Assembly: GCA_964036045.1 (NCBI GenBank)
Contig: OZ038381.1
Span: 157,422,283-157,486,282 of the forward strand
Reading direction: 5' to 3'
Source: Eutreptiella sp. 'Long Island Sound 2002'
Taxonomy: Eukaryota; Euglenozoa; Euglenophyceae; Eutreptiales; Eutreptiaceae
DNA: 64,000 bases
Part shown: piece by piece, positions 57,201-64,000 of the stretch
Numbering within the stretch: position 1 is the stretch's first letter
Layout: every line of letters starts with the position of its first letter
The notes under the pieces: generated by a model
Database searches by the model: none
Told to the model about the DNA's origin: nothing
The model's input: the letters and a program-made list of their open reading frames with translations, nothing else
Made by a program: the position numbers and the translations under genes

Positions 57201-60200
57201 AGGTGTATGGATGCCCAACCTCCTGTTGCTCTGAATTGGTTTGCCCATCCCTTGCAACTTTCCGATAGAGTGTGAACACGCCCATTCGAAGTTATTAGTA
57301 GTGATAGTGCAAGCTCGTACCAAGGGGATGATGACAGTGACTCAAACAGTGCGATTTCAGTTCACAAGTCCGCAAGCACACTCCCGCTAGTTCTTGAAGA
57401 GGATGAGTTCAGTTTGTGAGCCTCGTCAGATGGTCCTCCATAAGAGTGAAAATGTCCTTCCGGATAATGGCACCTAGCTGAAACAGATGTCGCCTTGTAA
57501 AACCGCAGCCGAGCAAGGAACCCTTACAAAAGCAGTGCCTACGAGGCCGGCGATGGCGAAACCAGCTGCGAGGAGTAAAGTGACTGCATCAGTGGACCGG
57601 GATCAATGGATTGAAGCGAAGAAGATGAAAATTCCTATCAACCAGCTCTCTTGGGACAAACATGCACATTGTGGACACACCAGAAGACTGGACGAGAAGG
57701 ATGTGTAGATGCTGTACGAGCCTATTCTGGACACATTATGACGAGGTTGTCGCCTACCTGAAGCGGAAGGATGCTAAAGCAATTGGTTTGGGACGGCTCG
57801 TCAGGGGCATCAAGAAGGAAGCCGCTTGGAGGCATGCATTTATGCATCCGGAGAATACCTTCGTCCATTCCTCGAGAAGTATGCCTAGATGTTATTCCGA
57901 CCTTGGCCTTCTAGTGATGTTTGGGTAACCTGCTTTGTCCATGTTGTGTGGCAGAGACGGATGAACAATTGGTCCGTGTGCAAAAGCTTGTGAAGTCAAC
58001 TTCTTTGGTGACCGTGAATCTTGGAAAGTGGAGCCCTGATTCAGAGGATAGCTGGCCGACGTGGGATACAGTACGGCGTTGTACCCCTTGGACATCCCCA
58101 AATTGGGAGACTTTTCGCCAGGCTTTGTCCCGTCCGGTTGTGACACCCATTGTGACCACGCCAGAAGACAAGGTGTGGGCTTCTTTCTATGTGTGGCCTG
58201 GACACAATTAGTATTATTTTGAGGCAATGTGACTCCTTTGCTTTTAAAGGTTACCACAATGACATGCACTGGAAATCAAGCTCTTGAAGTGGAGCATGTT
58301 ACGGGACCGAGGTACATGATTTCTGCATTTTTTTTTCTCGTCAAAGTTGGCTCCCAAGGAATTTGCATAGCAGCCGTATGCAGTGGTATGCAGCCCGTGT
58401 CGTATTGCCAGAAGCTCTTAACCACATAGTAAAACAGTGGGATTTACCCAAGGGCGGCGGCTTGTTCGAATTCCAACCCCCCCCCCTTCCCCCTGAGAAC
58501 CCCCAAAGTTTTCGAACCTGTCCTTCTCTAAATTGAGATTTTGGGGGAAAGTGCTGGCGCCGATTTTTTTTGGGGGGGCCTCCTGACGGGGTATTCTTTT
58601 TTATCCTACGTGTCTATACTCAAAATACTCAGAGTTTGGTGGAGAGTTCACAAATGGGTGAAAAACACACCAAAAATTTTGACCCCTGACACGACCTCCG
58701 GTCGGACCTTGGCTGATGGGAGCTTGAGCTAATGGGAAATTTTTTTCTGAAAAAAATTTTACCCCAATTGTGTATGTTCCAAGTGATTAGCGTGTCATGG
58801 GGATCATTTTGAGGTATGTATGTTGGGGGACCCACCGACTCCCCCTAGGGAGCCCGGCGCCTGACCAGCCGACCCACCTACCCCGCCCCCCCCCCCCCCC
58901 TTCCACACCCCCAAAAGTTTTCGCACCTGGTTGGGGTCTAGAATTCGAACAGGCCGCCCCCTCGGATTTACCAAAAAAGCGTGCCAAAGATCACCATAAA
59001 ATCGACTACTGGCCCTCCGTTTGACAATTACCGAATGCGATCACCATTTCCTGATAACATGCCTCACATGTTCATTGAACTTGATGAAGAAAGCCTTGAA
59101 CTGCATCTGTTGATTGTGCGGAGGTTGAACCAGAATGCTGCTATTTGTATCACTGGAGTGCCAGCAGTGGTGAATAGTTTGGTGTCTGAATGCCGAGGCA
59201 ATGATGTTTGCGATGGATGGCAGTGGACATTCACAGATCTTTATGATGTTGGGTCTATTTCGAAATTGTATACTTTTGCGGTGCATCGAGCTACCAGTGG
59301 TGTTCCCGAAGCTCTGGGCCGTAAGGTTCCAAACTATATTACACCAAACCAGGGATCTCTGCCTTCCACCATTGGAATTGCCCTTGTTGGCTGGTTGCTT
59401 GGGGAACTTGGTGTCAGTCCCTGTCCTGGACGTGATCCTGATCAAGACCCTGCTTGGGTACTAATTTTGTCAAAGTCTCCAAATCTGGCAGCACAATTGA
59501 GAGCACTTCGGTAGTTGGTCAGTGTTGGTGTGGGTTTTTTGGGGCCGCAGCCGGAGCTAAACAATTTCACTTGGGACTTGGGCAATCTGGTGGCTCGGTT
59601 TGATGGTGTGTAGATTTGTCCTTGGGACAGGTGGCTTCCAGCTATTCAGCGAGGTGAACCTGTATTTCTTGGAAGAGGTGCTAAATCTGAATTGGATGAG
59701 GGGAGTGATGGTGCTGAGGAAGAGAAGCAATCTGCACCGTCGCCGAAGGCCAAGCCTGCTGTAGAACAGCCCAAGGTTAGTAAAAGTGCAAAGAAAACGC
59801 CACAAAAAGGAAAGTCCAAACGGTCTCGGGATGAAGAGGATGAGAGCAGTGATGAGGGCGTGCCAACCAGTGTTGCAGCGGTAGTGGAGTCTCTGAGGAA
59901 TCCGAAAGCAGCGAAACCATCACCACTGCAGATGTTTACTGGACGCGTCAAGAGAGCAATTGGTGCAGTTCCGTCCAAGGGGAAGAAGTGATTGCTGGTT
60001 TTTACTGTGTTCACACTGCATTACATTTATTTGGCGGTTGTGGTGAACTCGGAATTTGACGTTCTGCGATCTCTGATGTTGTCACGCTCGTTTGTGTTAT
60101 GAAGTCTCTTTCCGTTGTTCCCCCTTTCGCCTGTGTCTATATCCCATTTCTGAAAAAAAGCGTGCCAAAGATCGGTCGGATAGGAAAAATCTGTTTTACA

Positions 60201-63200
60201 ATACATGTATGCTGCTACTTGTATTAGCTAAAGTACACAGTGACTGCGGCAGAGTGATGATTGATTCACAGATGGCACCCTGACTCATTTGAAAAGACCG
60301 TTTTGTTGCCTGATTCATGTCGCTGCAACTGTTTGATTGAGGATTGTAATTTCCCCCTTGTTGTACCGTGTGACACATGACATAGGTATAGATATGGTCG
60401 AGTTGTAGTGTGCACTGCTTGAAAAAAGTAAAGTCCTTTGTTGTCATGCTTATGATGGATGTTGAGAAAAAAAACACAAAAACTGGCTGTGTGACTAGCA
60501 AATGTTTGTTTTACCATTTGGTGCGTTGCAGTTGTTTTCCACAAATTTCAAGTATATGAGCATCTATTTTACAAGTTTTTTAAAATTGCAATTTCAGGGT
60601 TGCTACTCTTTTTGAAACTATAGCCATAGCACGCTTTTCGATTGGGGCCCCTAGCGAAAGAAGCCGTCAAGATGTTGCATGAAAATTCGACAATGGCACA
60701 CATCTCTCGCCTGCAAGTAGCCCCCGAATGCCGCTTTGCCCCCCCCCCCCCCCCCCCGGACATCTCCGGCCATGTGCCATGCTGATGCGGCATATAACGG
60801 TTTGCTGTTTCGTCCTGTTGGTGATTTTGCATTTGCACAAAGCCTGCCAACAAGATACCCAAGATGGCGAACCGCTTCACCGTGTGTGTGTGTATGGGTG
60901 AGGGAAAGGCATCTTGCCGAATGGAACGGATATTGTCAGCCCCTGTATGTTGTGCTGGCATCTGGAGGGCTGGATGCCACCGAACAAATGTGCACACTGA
61001 CAACACCATTTCAGAACGCGATTGTGGTAGCCGTCTCCCGTTGTGCCACAGGCGTTCAGTCATTTCACGTTTCAATTTACAAAAGGGAAGGAGGTTGTGG
61101 TGGACATCCAGGGGGTCGAGGACAATTACACAGATCCGCAAGTGCACTCCAACATTCCGGACTCTCAACCCCCGGTGTGGGGTCAGGTCTCGCCATGCCA
61201 TTCACCCTTGGTGGTTTGTCAGCACGACGTCCACAAGCACATGCCCCGACCGCCGTGAAGTGGGTGGGTCCGGCACGGACCAGGGTCCCGTCCATCCGGT
61301 TCAGGACATCTGCGAATAGGGGGCTGGCCCGGCTTTGCGGTTGGGGTCGTGGTGATTGTCGGGGAAGGTGCGGTGAGGGGAGGACCGTGCGGGGGCGGGA
61401 GGCAGCCACAACGCATGTGCGGCACACCCGTGGGGAAAGTTCATCAGTGGGGGGGGGGGGGGGGGCTACAGAGGCAGGGAACAAGAGAGATGAGCGAGAA
61501 GAGGGAAAGAGAGACGAAGGAATTGTGAGGACATGATTGGTTGTCATTGTGTATCTCGGAGATTCCAAGTGTTCCCCAGTAGCCTCAGCACCCGCCGCTT
61601 TTCCTAGAGGGACATGCGAGTTGCGGCATACTGGGCTTGTGGGGCCCGTGGCAGAGAGCGCTTGGCACAGGCTTCAAGGTCGAAGGCAAGGTCCATAAAG
61701 GAGACCGGACTGTGCCCCTTTGGCGTCCACCGTCTCCGCTGGCTGAGTCTCCACCCACTCCAGCTTGGCAATCCATCGGAGCAATAGTGGGAGGAAATTT
61801 GAACCCCCTTGCCAGTCCCTAGGCAGGCTGCCCACCATTAGTACCACCGTACCCTTTGCCCAGGGACATGGTAGTTGCAGCTACTAGGGCTGCATCCCAT
61901 AAATTGCCTGTTCCGGATGCTAGTGCCCCCAAAAAACACACACACCACCATCTGCCCCATTGATTTGGCCAGTGCTCGCATAGCCCACTGACCGGAGGCC
62001 GTCGGCCTCCTCTCCTGCAAGCAGAGGATATCTGCCTTGAAGGTCAGCACTTGCCTTCACTGTCCCTGGAGCGCCGTCACGTTGGCCGACTACACTTGCA
62101 AGGGGCCAGCTGGGGATGCACAGCCCCACACCTACGCAGCCACGCGCTGTGCATGGCCGCACTAGCCGCTTGGGGTAGCAGAGGCAGTGTAACCTGTGCA
62201 GGAGCAATACAATACCCGTGTGTGTGTGTGTGTGGGTGAGGTGGGGTGGGGGAGGGCTGCAGGTACATTTCATGGGGTGTACTGTTGGAGTGGTTTTCCA
62301 TTCAATGCATATTGGGACCGCTATGCAGGGGTTTCCCACATACTCCGCTGCCCAGTAGATCCCCCAAAAGGCCCCCAGCAAAGGTGAGGACTCCAGATGT
62401 CGACAAATCCAAGGCGCTCAGGCCTCAGTGCCCAAGTGCCCAATGGACACTGTGAGCCACAGATCACTTCTGGGGGGACACTCACTGTGTGCAACAGGCT
62501 GTCGGTCTGTCACTTTTCCTGCCAGCACAGACAGATATGCAATGCGGACGGCGCCATCGCACGTGCATACACACATGTGCGTAAGCATACACACACAGTC
62601 GGGTCAGGAGGGGCCGGAAGGGCCAACTATGCCTACATGCAACATAAAACCCAGGAAAACCTCCACCTGAGCATTACCATCAATACCGTATCGCAGCACC
62701 GGCCCTGTACATCTCACGCACTAATTCACTATGCAAATCTTGGGTGCTGTCAGATGAAATCTTGACCGTGTTCTTATGTTGTGTGCATGCCAGCCTGACC
62801 AGCTACGTTGACACCCGAGCCCTGGACTTTGGTGGACTGTGTCATGATGGTGTGAGTTTGTTAACAAACAGCACAACACAATCAAACGGCATTGAAATTC
62901 ATAACAGCAACAGCGGTGTTCAGTGGTACTCAGTGGCGGCGCATTTGCGACCCCAGCCCTGGCTGTGCACACCGACCACGTGCTTCAGGGAGACATGGGG
63001 GAGACCGGCATCGTCAAATTCTTTGAGACCCATCGCTGCAACGCGTTGTGCAAGGCCATGCACCTCAACGGCTGTCATGGCCTGGCTCCGAAGCCGATGG
63101 CGAGCGGGACGCAAGTCCGCCCCGCGCCCAGAGGGTCTGCAGTGCTGCGCTCCGCCGCTGCCAAGCGTTCCCCTCCCCGCACCACCATCCCGATCAGTGC

Positions 63201-63795
63201 ACAGGTCCCCTCCACACAGAAGGCCTCTAGTGCAAGGACCAGCCCGGCACGTGGAGCGCCAGAGTCCGCACGGCTTTTCAGCGCACAGGACAGATCGAAG
63301 TCTGCTCTCCCCGCGCCTCGCAAATCTTCAACCCCCAAGGCTCTGCAACCGCCTGCGGTCCCGGTCCCACAACCCGTGAGCCCAACCAGATCGAAATGGG
63401 GAGGTACCTCTGCTGCCGTCGAGGGGGCACCTGCATCTGCTAGGCCCCGTCATTCCCCAGCCGCAAGTCCCTTAAAGTCTGCAGCCCCTCGGAGCCCCAC
63501 CACTTCTGCCGCCCGGGCGGCTGCACCTGCATCTGCGAGGGTCCGTCCTTCCCCCCCCCCGAGTCCACCGAGGCCCGCCGCCCCCTTAAGCCCCACCACG
63601 TCTGCTGGTGTCGGGGCTGCCTCGTTCAGATCCCCTCTGCCCTCCCTCCCAAGCAACGCCGACAGCATGCCCACCGTGGCCGACATGGCATTCAGTAACA
63701 TGCTGCGCTCATCCTCCTTCGGTCTGTCGTGTGGAAGCTCATGTGACAATTTTGGTTCTTTTGGATCGCTGAGTGCCAGGTCTGTGATATTTTGA
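45258..63795 (+). CDS. alpha-type protein kinase (eEF2K/MHCK family), six exons
   Basis: Exons joining in phase: 45258-45392, 46467-46566, 50043-50192, 53640-53740, 61052-61186, 62989-63795 (TGA), all GT-AG. Read in order they give a complete alpha-kinase domain: KWDVQIIDVQVSPQPFAA; GANRLVYNVTD with the ATP-binding Lys in KVAKA; VVMQKKCQMLAREFNKLGPP and CIIEFVERP; MVMEPRLEGEYKKHSNNFGF and DDRNTPQ; AFSHFTFQFTKGKEVVVDIQ, then GVEDNYTDPQVHS; GDMGETGIVKFFETHRCNAL, the zinc-binding end with CNALC. Family members phosphorylate Ser/Thr on targets such as eEF2 or myosin heavy chain, often under Ca2+/calmodulin control. A Pro/Ala/Ser-rich tail of about 235 residues follows, with two SPTTSA-containing repeats. 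The true 5' end is unknown. Introns of 1.1-7.3 kb total over 17 kb. Confidence 0.9.
45393..46466 (+). other. intron 1 of alpha-kinase gene
   Basis: Donor GTATGT directly after GCAGCT at 45392; acceptor TGACAG ending 46466. No other gene is recognised. Confidence 0.7.
46567..50042 (+). other. intron 2 of alpha-kinase gene (3.5 kb)
   Basis: Donor GTATGT; acceptor TTGTACAG. It holds a GT microsatellite (46990-47025), C-runs near 46670, 47810 and 47970, and a short dispersed phrase GGGCCAAAGTGTTG (near 47574 and 49128). No gene is seen. Confidence 0.7.
46990..47025. repeat. GT dinucleotide microsatellite
   Basis: About 17 GT units with one GC interruption. Confidence 0.9.
50470..50780. repeat. 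diverged tandem duplication, about 150-160 bp
   Basis: GGGAGTATGG, CTGTGACC, CAGGGGTCAGTCAAGGA, CTTGCCCTTCCTGG and GCCCGTGG/GCCAGTCC recur in the same order from about 50530 and about 50669. Confidence 0.65.
51230..51371. repeat. exact 71-bp tandem duplication
   Basis: 51230-51300 (TCAGCAAACCCGTGGATCGC ... AAGAAAACTG) is followed at once by an identical copy, 51301-51371. Confidence 0.95.
54809..55330 (+). pseudogene. decayed coding fragment, unknown family
   Basis: A Ser/Asp-rich start, then LKPKPELVSFLHQVGDQKYA and SMPELSLINVPAPKNCGVLD read as ordinary protein. From about 55165 the better reading moves to another frame (LLDLGQQISCIIKKRIGKTR), so a frameshift is likely. I do not recognise the family. 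Confidence 0.35.
55391..55455. repeat. short array related to 56426-56730
   Basis: GAACCATCTCGAGCCCAC, GGAAACAACAGCAACCATCC and AGCCCACCAA words match the 33-bp array further right. Both sit beside a C/G run and the phrase AATCAGTGGATTT. Confidence 0.7.
55751..56420 (+). pseudogene. decayed fragment with BED-like zinc-finger texture
   Basis: One frame (to 56155) has KHVTVDQRVEKYGKYGLYHN then LLMCKCYGKKVDHQQ, resembling the N-terminal BED-type finger of hAT transposases or CGG-binding proteins, although the expected His pair is not clean. After a frame change it continues as a highly charged stretch (VKQRNQREANKQERQRKRLL) with an in-frame TAG at 56305-56307 and a TGA later. It may be a transposase relic related to the hAT piece at 29815. 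Confidence 0.4.
56426..56735. repeat. minisatellite, about 33-bp unit
   Basis: About nine imperfect copies of ACCATCCAGAGCCCACCAAG-AAACAACAGCA. Divergence increases towards the right end. Confidence 0.85.
56890..57416 (+). pseudogene. decayed coding fragment, Pro-rich then acidic
   Basis: A frame with LEGLVLLDIELLLLAIVGEF and a Pro-rich segment runs to TGA 57273-57275. In the same frame an acidic Ser-rich piece follows (VISSDSASSYQGDDDSDSNS to VLEEDEFSL, TGA 57414-57416). The family is unknown. Confidence 0.3.
57487..58209 (+). pseudogene. decayed coding fragments with in-frame TAG codons
   Basis: Starting at ATG 57487: DRDQWIEAKKMKIPINQLSW, then EKDV, TAG (57706-57708) and MLYEPILDTL. A frame change follows to YDEVVAYLKRKDAKAIGLGR, then back to YLRPFLEKYA, TAG (57886-57888) and MLFRPWPSSDVW. 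A third frame from 57921 reads ETDEQLVRVQKLVKSTSLVT and NWETFRQALSRPVVTP to 58209. The texture is clearly protein-like, the family is unknown to me, and several indels or mini-introns would be needed. Confidence 0.4.
58981..59991 (+). pseudogene. coding-like frame of about 330 codons interrupted by two TAGs
   Basis: A single + frame, with first ATG near 59035-59061, reads HMFIELDEESLELHLLIVRR, DGWQWTFTDLYDVGS and GIALVGWLLGELGVSPCPG. TAG (59512-59514) follows LRALR, then FLGPQPELNNFTWDLGNLVA, TAG (59611-59613), CPWDRWLPAIQRGEPVFLG, and a Lys/Glu/Ser-rich nuclear-protein-like tail to TGA 59989-59991. Apart from the TAGs the reading is unbroken. It may be a readable gene with recoded or recently mutated Gln codons, or a relic. 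The family is not recognised. Confidence 0.45.
61187..62988 (+). other. intron 5 of alpha-kinase gene (1.8 kb)
   Basis: Donor GTCTCG after GGGTCAG 61186; acceptor GTGCTTCAG ending 62988. It contains a G17 run near 61449 and a GT run at 62217-62234. No other gene is seen. Confidence 0.7.
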
Positions 63796-64000
63796 CTTTC
63801 AACCGCCCTTTTGCAGCCCAACCCGATCCCTGCACAAATGCTCGACACACACAATGCAAGTACACTGCAAATACACTACAATCACCACCTAAGCACGTTA
63901 CAAATACTATACAATTACCGTTCAAACACCAGGCAAAAAAGTGCAAAGAAAAATACAAAAAGAAACAACACATGAACGCCATACAAATGTCATACGAAGC
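63796..64000. other. 3' flank of alpha-kinase gene
   Basis: AC-rich, with loosely repeated ACAAATAC-ACTAC words. A polyadenylation signal is not evident. Confidence 0.4.

Larger units (their letters stand above)
53741..61051 (+). other. intron 4 of alpha-kinase gene (7.3 kb) with decayed coding block
   Basis: Donor GTTTGT after CCGCAG 53740; acceptor TGCCACAG ending 61051. The joined reading across it (DDRNTPQ then AFSHFT) is exactly that of the family. The middle, 54.8-60.0 kb, holds coding-like fragments described separately. C/G runs occur near 54288, 54430, 55453, 56409, 56812, 58480, 58888 and 60740. Confidence 0.75.

Noticed and set aside
60736-61536. 266-codon + frame overlapping a kinase exon
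   Set aside because: A different frame from AFSHFT...TDPQVHS, which is the conserved kinase reading.

Overview
This is nuclear DNA from a unicellular eukaryote, most likely an alga or another protist. The evidence is split genes with GT-AG introns of up to 7.3 kb, kinesin and alpha-kinase genes, several eukaryotic transposon classes, and a retrotransposon primed by an initiator-Met tRNA. Long C/G homopolymer runs, microsatellites and minisatellites fill the non-coding DNA. The sequence alone does not settle the lineage. All convincing genes lie on the + strand.

Layout. 1-2000: minisatellite and degenerate tandem repeats. 2001-15195: a nearly intact, recently inserted Ty3/gypsy-type retrotransposon with 2.36-kb LTRs (about 99.6% identical), an ATCT target duplication, a primer site matching initiator-Met tRNA, gag, one in-frame UAG, then pol. 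15196-17671: AT-rich DNA without a recognisable gene. 17672-18933: a miniature DIRS-type element with inverted terminal repeats, an internal complementary region and a tyrosine-recombinase fragment. 20603-22749: a kinesin motor gene that breaks up at its 3' end. 23195-31215: a kinesin motor joined in one gene model to an alpha/beta-hydrolase domain; its introns hold a TTAA-flanked piggyBac-like element and a decayed hAT transposase. 35614-37056: an UNC93-like transporter. 38150-41400: a palindromic satellite array (inverted halves) with direct-repeat flanks, followed by C-tracts. 42117-43300: exons of unknown genes. 45258-63795: an alpha-type protein kinase whose six exons join in phase into a complete kinase domain, plus a Pro/Ala/Ser-rich tail; its largest intron carries a block of decayed coding sequence (54.8-60.0 kb).

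Host genes point to cytoskeletal motors, calmodulin-kinase-like or myosin-kinase-like signalling and membrane transport, with no operon-like coupling. The most notable points are the kinesin-hydrolase fusion, the compact DIRS architecture, the same-frame gag-UAG-pol arrangement and the satellite built from two alternating palindromes. Exon limits were inferred by eye from splice dinucleotides, phase and family similarity; no search was run.
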